Assembly (NCBI RefSeq): GCF_000424625.1
Contig: NZ_AUKG01000001.1
Coordinates: forward strand, 992,001-1,056,000
DNA from: Conexibacter woesei Iso977N
GTDB taxonomy: Bacteria > Actinomycetota > Thermoleophilia > Solirubrobacterales > Solirubrobacteraceae
Direction of reading: 5' to 3'
DNA length: 64,000 nucleotides
Part shown: piece after piece, positions 17,187 to 26,195 of the stretch
How positions within the stretch are numbered: the first letter of the stretch is position 1
Layout of the letters: every line of letters starts with the position of its first letter
Made by a program: the position numbers and the translations under genes
The notes under the pieces: model-generated
Database searches by the model: none
Seen by the model: the letters and a program-made list of their open reading frames with translations, nothing else
Told to the model about the DNA's origin: nothing

Positions 17187-17211
17187 TCCCTTCCTCTATC
17201 AGGAGCTTGCC

Positions 17212-19266
17212 TTGCGTCATCGCAGAAGCGTCTGGGGGCTCGGTGTGGGTGTCACCGCAGCCGCCGCCGCGGCCGCCGCGCTGAACTTCGCATCGGCTGA
17301 CACGTCGTCTGCACCGCAGACGGTCACGCCGATCAAGCACGTGGTGGTCCTCTTCGACGAGAACGAGTCGTTCGACCACTACTTCGGCACGTACCCGCAT
17401 GCCGCCAACCCGGCCAGCGAGCCGCAGTTCACCGCGCAGCCCGGTACCCCCTCGCCGAACGGTCTCAACACCACGTTGCTGACCGCCAACCCCAACCAGT
17501 TCAACCCGGCGCGCCTGGACCGCACGCAGGCGCTGACCTGCAGCGAGAACCACGCCTACGGGCCCGAGCAGAGGGCCTACGACAAGGGCCTGATGGACCG
17601 CTTCGTCCAGGAGACGGGCAGCGGCTCGGCGCCGTGCGCCGCGGACAGGTCCACTGTCATGGACTACTACGACGGCAACACCGTCACCGCGCTGTGGAAC
17701 TACGCCCAGCACTTCGCGCTGAGCGACAACTCCTGGACCACGCAGTTCGGCCCGTCCACGCCGGGCGCGCTGAACCTGATCTCCGGCCAGACCAACGGCG
17801 CGATCACGCCGGGCACCAACCCCGACGGCTCGCAGGACACGCCGATCGTCAACCAGGGCTCGAACGTCGCCAACGGCACGGTCATCGCCGATCCCGACCC
17901 GGCGTTCGACGACTGCTCGGGCTCGGGCACCGTCGGCCTGTCCAACAGCAACAGGAACATCGGCGACCTGCTGAGCGCCCGCGGCGTGTCGTGGGGCTGG
18001 TTCCAGGGCGGCTTCAAGCCGAGCTCGGTCGACGGCACCGGCAGGGCGACCTGCGCGACCAGGACGCCGAACATCGGCGGGACGCCGGAGACGGACTACT
18101 CGCCGCACCACAGCCCGTTCCAGTACTACCGCTCGACGTCGAACCCGCACCACCTGCGGCCGACGTCGGTCGCCGCGATCGGCACCAACGCCGACCAGGC
18201 CAACCACAACTACGACCTGTCGGACTTCAACGACGCGGTCGACGCCGGGAACCTGCCGGCCGTGTCGTTCCTGAAGGCGCCGGAGGCGCAGGACGGCCAC
18301 CCGGGCTACTCGGACCCGCTGGACGAGCAGCGCTTCCTGGTCGACGAGATCAACAAGATCTCGGCGTCGCAGTTCTGGTCGAGCACGGCGATCGTCATCG
18401 CCTACGACGACTCGGACGGCTGGTACGACCACCAGATGGGCCCGATCATCCGCCCGTCGGCCGACACCAACGACCACATCACCGCCGACGGCGCCTGCGG
18501 CAACGCGCCGTCGCCGCTGCCGGCCGGGTTCCAGAACGACCGCTGCGGCCTGGGCACGCGCATCCCGATGCTCGTGATCTCGCCCTACGCGCGTCGCAAC
18601 TACATCGACAGCTCGACCACCGAGCAGGCGTCGATCACGCAGTTCATCGAGGACAACTGGAACCTCGGGCGCATCGGCGGCGGCTCGGCCGACGCCACCG
18701 CCGGGACGATCGACAACATGTTCGACTTCTCCGGCAACGCGATCCCGTCGCCGGCGATCCAGCTCGACGACACGACGGGTGAGGTCACCAGCGGCGCGAC
18801 GCTGCCCGCCGGACCGGCCGGCCCGAAGGGCGACCCGGGGACGAACGGCACCGACGGCAGGGACGGCGCGACCGGCCCGGCCGGTCCGGCGGGCGCCACC
18901 GGGGCCACGGGCGCGACCGGCGCCACGGGTGCCACCGGCGCGAGGGGCGCCACCGGCCCGCAGGGGCCGGCCGGCAGGGTCGGCAGGATCACCTGCACCG
19001 GCAAGATCGCGAGCCACAACAAGGTCGTGGTCTCCTGCAGGGCGGCGTCGGCGGCCTCGACCCGGACCGCGCTGCGCGTCCGCCTCGCGGCGGCGGGAGG
19101 CAAGCAGGTCGCGACCTCGGCGACGGTGCTGAAGCCGAAGGCCCGCAACGCCAAGTTCACGCTGAAGACCAAGAAGTCGCTGAAGCGTGGCAAGTACTCG
19201 CTGACCGTCACCGTCTCGCCCACGGGCGGGAGGGCGACGGCGCAGAAGGCGACGATCAAGCTGTAG
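17212..19266 (+). CDS. Secreted phosphoesterase (phospholipase C / acid phosphatase family) with collagen-like tail
   Basis: A 684-residue protein with a TTG start supported by AGGAG six nt upstream. The N-terminal signal peptide has an Ala-rich core and possible cleavage around residue 29. The PF04185-type phosphoesterase domain (about 40-500) starts with [17 protein letters not shown] and contains [10 protein letters not shown]. Residues about 532-588 are a run of Gly-x-y triplets, mostly GAT and GPA types. A basic Lys/Arg-rich C-terminal domain of about 95 residues follows. Family members hydrolyse phospholipids or phosphate monoesters outside the cell. The collagen-like stalk is unusual for this family and may anchor or multimerise the enzyme. 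Confidence 0.88.
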   Translation: MRHRRSVWGLGVGVTAAAAAAAALNFASADTSSAPQTVTPIKHVVVLFDENESFDHYFGTYPHAANPASEPQFTAQPGTPSPNGLNTTLLTANPNQFNPARLDRTQALTCSENHAYGPEQRAYDKGLMDRFVQETGSGSAPCAADRSTVMDYYDGNTVTALWNYAQHFALSDNSWTTQFGPSTPGALNLISGQTNGAITPGTNPDGSQDTPIVNQGSNVANGTVIADPDPAFDDCSGSGTVGLSNSNRNIGDLLSARGVSWGWFQGGFKPSSVDGTGRATCATRTPNIGGTPETDYSPHHSPFQYYRSTSNPHHLRPTSVAAIGTNADQANHNYDLSDFNDAVDAGNLPAVSFLKAPEAQDGHPGYSDPLDEQRFLVDEINKISASQFWSSTAIVIAYDDSDGWYDHQMGPIIRPSADTNDHITADGACGNAPSPLPAGFQNDRCGLGTRIPMLVISPYARRNYIDSSTTEQASITQFIEDNWNLGRIGGGSADATAGTIDNMFDFSGNAIPSPAIQLDDTTGEVTSGATLPAGPAGPKGDPGTNGTDGRDGATGPAGPAGATGATGATGATGATGARGATGPQGPAGRVGRITCTGKIASHNKVVVSCRAASAASTRTALRVRLAAAGGKQVATSATVLKPKARNAKFTLKTKKSLKRGKYSLTVTVSPTGGRATAQKATIKL

Positions 19267-19774
19267 GGCTTGGTCCCTCCGGCGGCTTCGGCCGTCCCGG
19301 TAGCAACGCGGCGGCCGCCCTCACCAGGGCGGCCGCTTCGTCGTCCGGGTGGGGGACGGCGCGCAGCTCGGACTCCTCGTGCTCGGGCTCGGGCGGCGCC
19401 GGCAGGGTGATCGGGTCGCGGTGGGCCTCGGCGGCGATCGCCTCCGCCGCGGCGGCCAGCGCGTCGAGGAGCGTGTCGATGTTCTGGCGCAGGCGGCCGG
19501 CCTGCTCGGCGCGGGTCGCGCGGGCGGCGAGCGCCTCGGCGTGTGCGAGCAGGCGGTCGGCGGTCTCGGAGATGCGGCGGGCGCGGCCGGTGGCGAACGC
19601 GTCGACCCGGCGGCGCGCGTCCTGGAGGTAGGCGTCGGCGTCGCGCTGGGCGGCGGCGCGGATCGCGGCGGCGTCGTGCTCGGCGGCGTCGAGGATCGCC
19701 CGGACCCGGCCGGACAGCGAGGCGGCGAGGTCGTCGGCCGTCGGGATCGGCGGCGGTGGGCGATCGCCGACCAC
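19256..19774 (-). CDS. Hypothetical coiled-coil protein, DivIVA-like
   Basis: A 172-residue, Ala-rich, mostly helical protein. Residues about 15-115 form a charged coiled coil resembling DivIVA/Wag31 or ATP-synthase-b-like helices ([20 protein letters not shown]). The C-terminus is Pro/Glu-rich and disordered. It has no signal peptide. It follows the next upstream gene by 3 nt, so the two form an operon, and its 3' end overlaps the convergent phosphoesterase gene by 11 nt. Not assignable to a named family; a role in cell-pole or envelope organisation is only suggested by the fold. Confidence 0.7.
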   Translation of the reverse strand: MVGDRPPPPIPTADDLAASLSGRVRAILDAAEHDAAAIRAAAQRDADAYLQDARRRVDAFATGRARRISETADRLLAHAEALAARATRAEQAGRLRQNIDTLLDALAAAAEAIAAEAHRDPITLPAPPEPEHEESELRAVPHPDDEAAALVRAAAALLPGRPKPPEGPSPTA

Positions 19775-19777
19775 CGC

Positions 19778-20512
19778 TCAGCCCGCAAGGGCGAGCACGA
19801 GGCGGCCGTCGCCCGCGTGCGTGACGGCGAAGGCGACCGGGGCGGTCGCGCGCAGCGCTGCGCCGAGCGCGACCGGGGAGGCGAGGTGCACGTCGGTCGT
19901 CGCGCGGCCGGCGTCGAGCGTCCGGACGTGCACGCCCGCGACGCCGGGCACGCGCATCAGCGCCTGCTCGAACTGCTGGAGGGTCGAGAGGTCCGGGAAC
20001 GGGCCGGCCTCGACGATGACGGGTCCTGTCAGGACCGTGTCGGCGGGATCGTGGGGCGGGGGCGCGTCGACGCCCAGCTCGGTCAGGACGCGCGACAGCT
20101 CGGCGACGAGGTCGTCGGTCGTGGCGACGAGGCGGTCCCGGAACGCGAGCAGCTCGTCGAGCTGCGCGTGCAGGCCGGGCTGCGGCGGCGTGGAGTGCGC
20201 GGGCGGGGGCGGCGGCGCGTGCGTCGCGCCTCCGACGGCCGGCGGCCACGGCGTGGGCGGCGGCGTCACCGGGATCGGCGGCGCCCCGTTGAACGCGGGC
20301 GGCGGTGGGGGCGGCGTGGCGCTCGCGCCTCCGGACGTCCCGTGCCACGACGCGGTGAACGCGCCCGCGGGCGGCTCCGCCGGCGCGTCCCAGCCGGCCT
20401 GCGCGGGCTCGGTATCCGCCTCGCCGCCGCGCCCGACCGTCTCCAGCTCGCGCTCCAGCTCCTTGAGCTTGCGCTCCAGCTCGCTCAGCGTTGCGTTGAC
20501 GTCGCTCTCCAC
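19778..20512 (-). CDS. Hypothetical coiled-coil / proline-rich / ferredoxin-fold protein
   Basis: A 244-residue protein with three visible parts. A short N-terminal coiled coil occupies about 1-30 (ATLSELERKLKELERELE). A strongly Pro-rich linker spans about 35-110, and a helix follows at about 115-145. The C-terminal domain of about 85 residues reads GPVIVEAGPFPDLSTLQQFE with LMRVPGVAGVHVRTLD, similar to adaptor or ACT-like alpha-beta domains found beside DivIVA-like proteins. It is probably the first gene of the two-gene operon with 19256-19774. Function unknown. Confidence 0.72.
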   Translation of the reverse strand: MESDVNATLSELERKLKELERELETVGRGGEADTEPAQAGWDAPAEPPAGAFTASWHGTSGGASATPPPPPPAFNGAPPIPVTPPPTPWPPAVGGATHAPPPPPAHSTPPQPGLHAQLDELLAFRDRLVATTDDLVAELSRVLTELGVDAPPPHDPADTVLTGPVIVEAGPFPDLSTLQQFEQALMRVPGVAGVHVRTLDAGRATTDVHLASPVALGAALRATAPVAFAVTHAGDGRLVLALAG

Positions 20513-20569
20513 GGTCCCGCCAGCTTATGCGGGAGTGGAGAGCGACGCCAAGCGCCGCAAGCGGTCGTT

Positions 20570-21445
20570 CTACTGCTTGCCGAGCAGCTCGATGGCCAGC
20601 TCGGCCACCTGCGTCGGGGTCCGGCCGACCCTGACGCCCTTGGCCTCGAGGGCCTCGGCCTTGGCGGCCGCGGTGCCCTTGGAGCCGGAGACGATCGCGC
20701 CGGCGTGGCCCATCGTCTTGCCGGGCGGAGCCGTGAAGCCCGCGATGTAGGCGACGACCGGCTTGGTGACGTGCTCGGCGATGTAGTCCGCCGCGCGCTC
20801 CTCGGCGTCGCCGCCGATCTCACCGGACAGCACGATCAGCTCGGTCTCGTCGTCCTTCTCGAACAGCTCGATGACGTCGATGAACGACGTGCCCGGGACC
20901 GGGTCGCCGCCGATGCCGACAATCGAGGAGTTGCCGAAGCCGGCCTGGGCCAGCGTGTTGCCGATCTGGTAGGTCAGCGTTCCCGAGCGGGAGACGACGC
21001 CGACGTTGCCCGGCTTGAAGAACGACGCGGGGATGATCCCGACGTTCGCCTTGCCCGGCGACAGGATGCCCGGGCAGTTCGGCCCGACCAGGCGCGTGCC
21101 GGTGCGCTGCAGGTGCGTGTAGACGCGCAGCTCGTCGTGGGCCGGGATGCCCTCGGTGATGCAGATCACCAGCGGGATGCCGGCGTCGGCGGCCTCGAGG
21201 ATCGAGTCGGCGGCGAAGCGCGGCGGCACGAAGACCATCGCGACGTTGGCGCCGGTCTGCTCGACCGAGTCCTGGAACGTGTTGAAGACCGGGATGCCCT
21301 CGACGTCCTGCCCGGCCTTGCCGGGGGTCACGCCGGCGACCACGTTGGTCCCGTAGTTCTTGTTGTTGGTCGCGTGGAACGTGCCCTCGCGGCCGGTGAT
21401 GCCGGAGACGACCAGCTTGGTGTCGTTGTCGATCAGAACGGCCAT
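20570..21445 (-). CDS. sucD: Succinyl-CoA synthetase (ADP-forming) alpha subunit
   Basis: A 291-residue alpha subunit beginning [13 protein letters not shown]; upstream in-frame codons lie inside sucC. The CoA-binding Rossmann part has GITGREG, the central region VGPNCPGI. The phosphohistidine is His247 in [10 protein letters not shown]. It converts succinyl-CoA to succinate with ATP/GTP formation in the TCA cycle, as a heterodimer or heterotetramer with SucC. The ATG overlaps the sucC stop by one base, so the subunits are coupled. In this window it also completes a propionyl-CoA to succinate route. Confidence 0.97.
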   Translation of the reverse strand: MAVLIDNDTKLVVSGITGREGTFHATNNKNYGTNVVAGVTPGKAGQDVEGIPVFNTFQDSVEQTGANVAMVFVPPRFAADSILEAADAGIPLVICITEGIPAHDELRVYTHLQRTGTRLVGPNCPGILSPGKANVGIIPASFFKPGNVGVVSRSGTLTYQIGNTLAQAGFGNSSIVGIGGDPVPGTSFIDVIELFEKDDETELIVLSGEIGGDAEERAADYIAEHVTKPVVAYIAGFTAPPGKTMGHAGAIVSGSKGTAAAKAEALEAKGVRVGRTPTQVAELAIELLGKQ

Positions 21446-22599
21446 CAGGCGTCCTCCCCCTTGGCCAGAGCCACGACCTTCTGGGCGGCCTCGTCCATCG
21501 TGGCCGCGGTGTGCACGTTCGGAAGCGCTGCTTCGGCGAGGATCTTGCGACCCTCGACGTCGTTGGTGCCGTCCAGGCGGACGACGAACGGGACCTGCGG
21601 GTTCAGCGTCTTGAACGCCTCGATGAGGCCGTTGGCGACCTCGTCGCAGCGCGTGATGCCGCCGAAGATGTTGAACAGGACGGCCTTGACGGCGTCGTTG
21701 CTCAGGATGACCTCGACCGCGGAGGTGATCGCCTCGGCCTTGGATCCGCCGCCGGCGTCCAGGAAGTTGGCGGGCGCGCCGCCGAACTGGGCGACGACGT
21801 CGAGGGTCGACATGACCAGGCCGGCGCCGTTGCCGAGGATGCCGATGTCGCCGTCGAGCTTGACGAACGTCAGCCCGCGCTCCTTGGCCATCTGCTCCTG
21901 CGGGTCCTCGTCGGAGGGGTCGCGCAGGTCGGCGTTGTCCGGGTGGCGGAACAGCGCGTTGTCGTCGAGCGTGACCTTCGCGTCGAGCGCGGCGACGCTG
22001 CGCTCGGGCGTGACGATCAGCGGGTTGACCTCGACGAGCATCGCCTCTTCGGAGATGAACGTCGCGTAGAGCTTGTGCAGGAACGCGCCGATCGGGCGGA
22101 CGAGGTCGGCGTCGACGCCGGCCTTGAACGCGAGCTTGCGGCCGTGGAAGTCCTGGAAGCCGAGGAGCGGGTCGACGTGGAGCGTGGCGATCGCGTCCGG
22201 GTTGCTGTCGGCGACCTCCTCGATGTCCATGCCGCCCTGCGTGGAGAGCATGATCAGCGGGGCCTTGGCGCCGCGGTCGAAGACGATCGAGGCGTAGTAC
22301 TCGCTCTCGATCTGCGGCGCGGCGGTCTCGATCCACAGCTCGTGGACGGTGAAGCCCTTGATGTCCAGGCCGAGGATGGCGTCGGCGGCGGCGCGCGCCT
22401 CGTCCTCGTCGTTGGCGATCTTGATGCCGCCGGCCTTGCCGCGGCCGCCGACCTTCACCTGTGCCTTGACGGCACATGGGAAGCCGATCTCCTTCGCGGC
22501 GGAGACGGCCTCGTCGACCGTTCGCGCCGGGCGTCCGTCAGGGACGGGGATTCCGTGTCGGGCGAAAAGCTGCTTGCCCTGGTATTCGAGCAGGTCCAT
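21445..22599 (-). CDS. sucC: Succinyl-CoA synthetase beta subunit
   Basis: A 384-residue beta subunit starting MDLLEYQGKQLFARHGIPVP, the universal SucC N-terminus; a longer frame upstream lacks homology. The ATP-grasp region includes KAQVKVGGRGKAGG and the C-terminal domain GAGLVMSTLD with FNIFGGITRCD. It binds nucleotide and accepts phosphate from the SucD histidine. It is directly followed by sucD. It is divergent from a HAD hydrolase gene with 86 nt between starts. Confidence 0.97.
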   Translation of the reverse strand: MDLLEYQGKQLFARHGIPVPDGRPARTVDEAVSAAKEIGFPCAVKAQVKVGGRGKAGGIKIANDEDEARAAADAILGLDIKGFTVHELWIETAAPQIESEYYASIVFDRGAKAPLIMLSTQGGMDIEEVADSNPDAIATLHVDPLLGFQDFHGRKLAFKAGVDADLVRPIGAFLHKLYATFISEEAMLVEVNPLIVTPERSVAALDAKVTLDDNALFRHPDNADLRDPSDEDPQEQMAKERGLTFVKLDGDIGILGNGAGLVMSTLDVVAQFGGAPANFLDAGGGSKAEAITSAVEVILSNDAVKAVLFNIFGGITRCDEVANGLIEAFKTLNPQVPFVVRLDGTNDVEGRKILAEAALPNVHTAATMDEAAQKVVALAKGEDA

Positions 22600-22685
22600 A
22601 GGGAGCCTGGACGCTATTGAACGGGTGACGGTGATGCTTCCTGCCCGAACGACCTGACCGCCCGGCATGGCCCGGAAATGGCACA

Positions 22686-23375
22686 ATGCCCAGCCGCATG
22701 GCACTCCCGAAGAACATCCAATGGGTCACGTTCGACGTGTACGGCACTCTCATCGACTGGGAGTCCGGCGTTGCTGATGCTTTCGAGCGGGAGGCGAAGA
22801 AGGACGGATTCACGATCGACCGGCAGCAAGTGGTCGATCTGTTCCTCGATGCGACCAAGGAGATCCAGAGCGGTTCGTACGAGCTCTACGCCGAGGTCCT
22901 GCGCCAGGCGGCGGTCAAGATCGCCAAGGAGATCGGGTGGCCGCTGGAGCCGTCGCGGTCCGGGTTCCTGCCGGATTCCGTCGTCCGCTGGGGCGCCTTC
23001 AAGGAGGCCAACCCGCAGCTGAAGAAGTTCCTGGGCAAGTACGAGACCGGGCTGATCTCGAACATCGACGACAAGCTCCTGGGGCTGACGCGGCGCCACA
23101 TCCCGGCCGACGTCGACCTCGTCGTGACCGCCCAGCAGGTCCGGTCCTACAAGCCCGATCCCGCGCACTTCAACGAGTTCGCGCGGCGGATCGGCGGCAG
23201 GAAGGGCTGGGTCCACATCGCGTCCGGGCTCTACACGGACATCGAGCCGGCGACGAAGCTGAAGGTGCCGACGATCTGGGTCAACCGCCGCAAGGAGGAG
23301 ATCCCGGCCGGGGGCAAGAAGCCGACGGCCGAGGTCAAGAACTTGCTGGAGGCCGCGAAGCTCCTCGGGCTGTAG
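22686..23375 (+). CDS. HAD hydrolase, haloacid dehalogenase type II-like
   Basis: A 229-residue HAD superfamily protein. Motif I is FDVYGTLIDW with Asp17 as probable nucleophile, motif II is LISNIDD, motif III SYKPDP, and motif IV the IASGLYTDIEPA region. The DVYGT form of motif I is typical of L-2-haloacid dehalogenases and related phosphatases. The ATG at 22686 is used; an ATG four codons later is an alternative. It is divergent from sucCD and leads a run with an MBL hydrolase 9 nt downstream. Substrate unknown. Confidence 0.85.
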   Translation: MPSRMALPKNIQWVTFDVYGTLIDWESGVADAFEREAKKDGFTIDRQQVVDLFLDATKEIQSGSYELYAEVLRQAAVKIAKEIGWPLEPSRSGFLPDSVVRWGAFKEANPQLKKFLGKYETGLISNIDDKLLGLTRRHIPADVDLVVTAQQVRSYKPDPAHFNEFARRIGGRKGWVHIASGLYTDIEPATKLKVPTIWVNRRKEEIPAGGKKPTAEVKNLLEAAKLLGL

Positions 23376-23384
23376 GTCTTCGTC

Positions 23385-24164
23385 GTGCAAGTTGTCGCGC
23401 TTGATCCGGGCGTGATCGTGGCTCGGAGCGTCAAGTGGCAGACCACCTGCACGCTGCTGCACCGGGGGGACGAGACGTTCATCGTCGACTCCCCGGTGTT
23501 CCCGGACGAGCTGGACGCGCTGCCCGGGGTGCTCGGGCAGGCGGGCTGGGGGTTGTCGGGGCTGCTGGCGACGCACGCCGACTGGGACCACCTGCTGGCG
23601 CGGCTCGTGTTCCCGGAGGCGCCGTTGGGCGTCGCCGAGACGTCGGCCGCGCGGTTGCGCGCCGAGCCGGGCGTGGCGCAGCGGCGGTTGCGCGAGAGCG
23701 ACGAGGACGACTACGTGACGCGCGAGCGGCCTTTGACGTTGGGCTCCGTCCAGGCGCTGCCGGTCCCGGGCAAGCTGGACCTGGGGGAGGACGCCGAGCT
23801 GGAGCTCCTGCCCGCCGACGGCCACACGGCCGACGGCATGGCGATCTGGGCGCCCTTCGCCCGGGTGCTCTGCGTGGGCGACTACATCTCGCCCGTCGAG
23901 ATCCCGATGATCTCCGAGGGCGGGAGTCGCACCGCCTACCTGGCGACGCTGCTGCGGCTGGCGCCCTACGTCGAGCAGGCCGACTGGATCGTCCCCGGCC
24001 ACGGCGCGCCGATCGACGCCCAGCGCGCGACGGCGATCCTGCGCGAGGACATCAAGTACCTGGAGTCGCTCTCGGTGGACAACCCGGACGCCGCGCAGCT
24101 CCCCCTGGCACGCCGCGATCGCATCCAGAAGCAGATCCACACCGAGAACCTCACCCGCCTGTGA
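23385..24164 (+). CDS. MBL-fold metallohydrolase
   Basis: A 259-residue metallo-beta-lactamase fold protein from a GTG start. The metal motif is THADWDH (H64, D66, D68, H69), in which Asp replaces the second His of the usual HxHxDH. Later ligands are GHTADG, CVGDYIS and VPGHGAP. The variant motif is seen in part of the family, but may change metal content. The stop overlaps the GTG start of the VOC gene (GTGA). Role unknown; it shares a transcript with HAD and VOC enzymes. Confidence 0.85.
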   Translation: MQVVALDPGVIVARSVKWQTTCTLLHRGDETFIVDSPVFPDELDALPGVLGQAGWGLSGLLATHADWDHLLARLVFPEAPLGVAETSAARLRAEPGVAQRRLRESDEDDYVTRERPLTLGSVQALPVPGKLDLGEDAELELLPADGHTADGMAIWAPFARVLCVGDYISPVEIPMISEGGSRTAYLATLLRLAPYVEQADWIVPGHGAPIDAQRATAILREDIKYLESLSVDNPDAAQLPLARRDRIQKQIHTENLTRL

Positions 24165-24511
24165 TCCACCACATCGCCCTCCCGACCCTCCGCGCGGACC
24201 TCTCCGCCGAGGTCGCGTTCTGGGCGCTGCTGGACTTCACACCCGTCGAACCACCCGAGTCGCTGCGGGCCCGCGCCACCTGGGTCCAAGCCCCCGGCGG
24301 CACCCAGATCCACCTGATGTACACGCCGGACGCCGCCCACGCCGGCCACGTCGCGGTGGTGGCACCCGAGTTCTCCACCACCATCACATCTCTTGAAGCC
24401 GCCGGCTTCGCCCCCGAGCCCCGAACCCCTCACTGGGGCGCTGCCCGCGCCTACGTCCGATCACCCGGCGGCCATCTCGTCGAGTTGATGGCCTTCCCGC
24501 CGGCCACCTAG
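24161..24511 (+). CDS. VOC family (glyoxalase-like) protein
   Basis: A 116-residue single VOC module. It starts at the GTG overlapping the MBL stop (IHHIALPTLRADL), has a central beta-rich GGTQIHLMY segment and a C-terminal SPGGHLVELM metal-ligand motif. VOC proteins include glyoxalases, dioxygenases and resistance proteins. Coupling to the MBL gene recalls glyoxalase I/II pairs, but the MBL protein is not clearly a glyoxalase II. Converges on the wHTH gene with a 4-nt overlap. Confidence 0.82.
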   Translation: MIHHIALPTLRADLSAEVAFWALLDFTPVEPPESLRARATWVQAPGGTQIHLMYTPDAAHAGHVAVVAPEFSTTITSLEAAGFAPEPRTPHWGAARAYVRSPGGHLVELMAFPPAT

Positions 24512-25497
24512 CCGCGCAGCAGGTCGACGCATCGGTCGATCACGCGTTCCAGCTCGGCCATCGCACCGGGCGCTCGGACATCCTCATCGACGTCAACGTC
24601 CGCCCATCCGAGGTCGGATCCCACGGTCCTGAGGAGCTGGCGCGCGGAGCTCCCGAGCAAGTGGCCGCTCGCGCCGTCGCTTCGCAGCCACTCCAACATC
24701 GCGCCGAGCGCCCGCACCAGCTGGACCCACTCGACGTGGGCGGGGAACGTGGGCTCGGCGGACAGCAGCGTCGCCCATCGCTCACGGTCGATCGCGTAGC
24801 GCGCCTCGCGGTTCGCTCGCGCTGCGGAGACGAGCTGCGCGTCGGTCAGGCCGCGCAGCGCTTCGAGCACGTTGCCCTTGGTGTACGTGGCCGACCGGGT
24901 GATCACCGACGCGGTCGCGCTCGGCGCGTCGAGGCAGAGCAGCACCCGCACCGCCTCGGCGCGGGCGCCGGGCCCGAACATGCGGCGCAGGCGCAGGCCG
25001 AAGGCGATCGGCGCCTTGAGGTCCGGCGTGGCGGCCTTGCCGGATGGCGTGGCCGCCGGCCGCAGCCATCCGTGTTCGAGGAACGCGGGGTCGGGGTGCC
25101 GGAGCGGGAAGCCGTCGTCGAAGAACAGGCGCCTGGACTCGCCGGTCGGCTCGCGGTCGTGGTCGTCCGGTCCTGAGAAGCGAGCCTTCGGCCGATGCTG
25201 CGCGAGCCAGGTGAGCACTGCCTCGGCGAGCGTGGGGTCGGGGCTGGTCCGCGCGATCGTCCGCAAGCGCCGGACGCTGAGCAGCTCCTGGTTGTGGGCC
25301 AGCCAGTCGAGGATCTCGTCGAACAGCCGCGGGTCCGCGCGGGCGATGTCGAACGACAACACCAACAACGCCTCTAGGTCCTGCGCCCACGTGCTCCGCC
25401 GGGTCACCTTCGACAGCACGCCGAGCTGCGCCCACTCGTTCCAGGCGAAGTCGAGCAGCGCTTGCTCGAACCGGTCTCTAAGCGCCGAGGTCGGCAT
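24508..25497 (-). CDS. Winged-helix partner of a nucleotidyltransferase
   Basis: A 329-residue protein not matching a family I can name. The N-terminal 105 residues are helical. Residues about 180-246 have the shape of a winged HTH: RSATYTKGNVLEALRGLTDA, then a wing ending YAIDRERWATLL. A helical C-terminus follows. No signal or membrane segment. The gene starts 20 nt inside the upstream nucleotidyltransferase gene, so the pair is tightly coupled. By position it would be the DNA-binding or neutralising partner in an AbiE/Men-like toxin-antitoxin module, and the autoregulator at the boxes around 26077-26135. This is inference. Confidence 0.65.
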   Translation of the reverse strand: MPTSALRDRFEQALLDFAWNEWAQLGVLSKVTRRSTWAQDLEALLVLSFDIARADPRLFDEILDWLAHNQELLSVRRLRTIARTSPDPTLAEAVLTWLAQHRPKARFSGPDDHDREPTGESRRLFFDDGFPLRHPDPAFLEHGWLRPAATPSGKAATPDLKAPIAFGLRLRRMFGPGARAEAVRVLLCLDAPSATASVITRSATYTKGNVLEALRGLTDAQLVSAARANREARYAIDRERWATLLSAEPTFPAHVEWVQLVRALGAMLEWLRSDGASGHLLGSSARQLLRTVGSDLGWADVDVDEDVRAPGAMAELERVIDRCVDLLRG

Positions 25498-26071
25498 CCG
25501 TGACCCCGAAGTACGCCAGTGCCTCCTGCAGCGGATGCAAGAACCCCTCCGATGGATCGTGGCCGCGGGCCCAGCGCGCCGCGGCGATCAGCTCGTCCGG
25601 CTCGGGCCTCAACGCCTCCAGGTCGCGGAGGTGCTTGCCGGCCCGGTCGACCGCCGCGTAGAGCTTGAGGTGGACCTGGTCGAACCGCGACGCCCAGCGC
25701 ACGGTGAGGGCCGGGCCGACGTGCTCGACGGTCCACCGGTCCTCGAACCCATCCGGGAGGCCGAAGCGCAGCATCGCGGCCGGACCGCTGTTGAGCCAGT
25801 CTTCGGTGACGCGCAGGTCTTCGGCGACCCGATCACGTGCCGCCACCAGTGCTGCCGGAAGTTCCTCAGCCGAGATCAGCCCGCCGGGCTCGGCCAGCGC
25901 GACGACGTCGACGTCCGCGGTCGACCGGCGTACGAGGTTCAACGTCAGCAGCGCCGAGCCGCCCACGACGACGAGGTCGTAGGCCTGGCCGGCCGCGCGC
26001 AGCAGCTCTTCGAGGGCAGACAGCAGCTCGTGCGCGGCGTCCGCGTCGGGGATCTGATCGCTCGCCACCAT
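25478..26071 (-). CDS. Nucleotidyltransferase (DUF6036/AbiEii-like)
   Basis: A 197-residue protein. Residues 34-57 carry the minimal nucleotidyltransferase signature: VVVGGSALLTL, then RRSTADVDVV, with Gly37-Ser39 and the Asp53/Asp55 pair. The later KLYAAVDRAGKHLRDL segment is typical of the DUF6036-type and AbiEii-like group, which includes toxins that nucleotidylate tRNA or other targets. The ATG lies only 5 nt from a strong palindrome, so the mRNA leader is very short or leaderless. It is followed by the wHTH gene with a 20-nt overlap. Confidence 0.75.
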   Translation of the reverse strand: MVASDQIPDADAAHELLSALEELLRAAGQAYDLVVVGGSALLTLNLVRRSTADVDVVALAEPGGLISAEELPAALVAARDRVAEDLRVTEDWLNSGPAAMLRFGLPDGFEDRWTVEHVGPALTVRWASRFDQVHLKLYAAVDRAGKHLRDLEALRPEPDELIAAARWARGHDPSEGFLHPLQEALAYFGVTDADLGA

Positions 26072-26075
26072 CTGA

Positions 26076-26135
26076 GTTCCGTATTACAGCATGATTCGTG
26101 CCGTAATACGGAACGATGCATGCTGAATTACAGAA
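26076..26135. promoter_or_regulatory. Three-box operator of the nucleotidyltransferase operon
   Basis: GTTCCGTATTAC (26076-26087) and GTAATACGGAAC (26103-26114) are perfect 12-bp inverted repeats. A third, diverged copy lies at 26119-26135; on the minus strand it reads TTCTGTAATTCAGCATG and matches 26077-26093 at 14 of 17 bases. On the minus strand TAATAC, about 10 nt before the ATG, could be the -10 element. The AT-rich block stands out from its surroundings. Confidence 0.7.
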
Positions 26136-26195
26136 CGGAGGCGATCAAGGCGACCAACTCGCGCGCCGTCTGCGCGACGAGCGCCGCGGCGCTCA

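Noticed and set aside
18840-18975. GC-rich triplet repeat read as a tandem DNA repeat or microsatellite
   Set aside because: It is in frame and encodes Gly-x-y collagen-like triplets, so it is described as part of the phosphoesterase.
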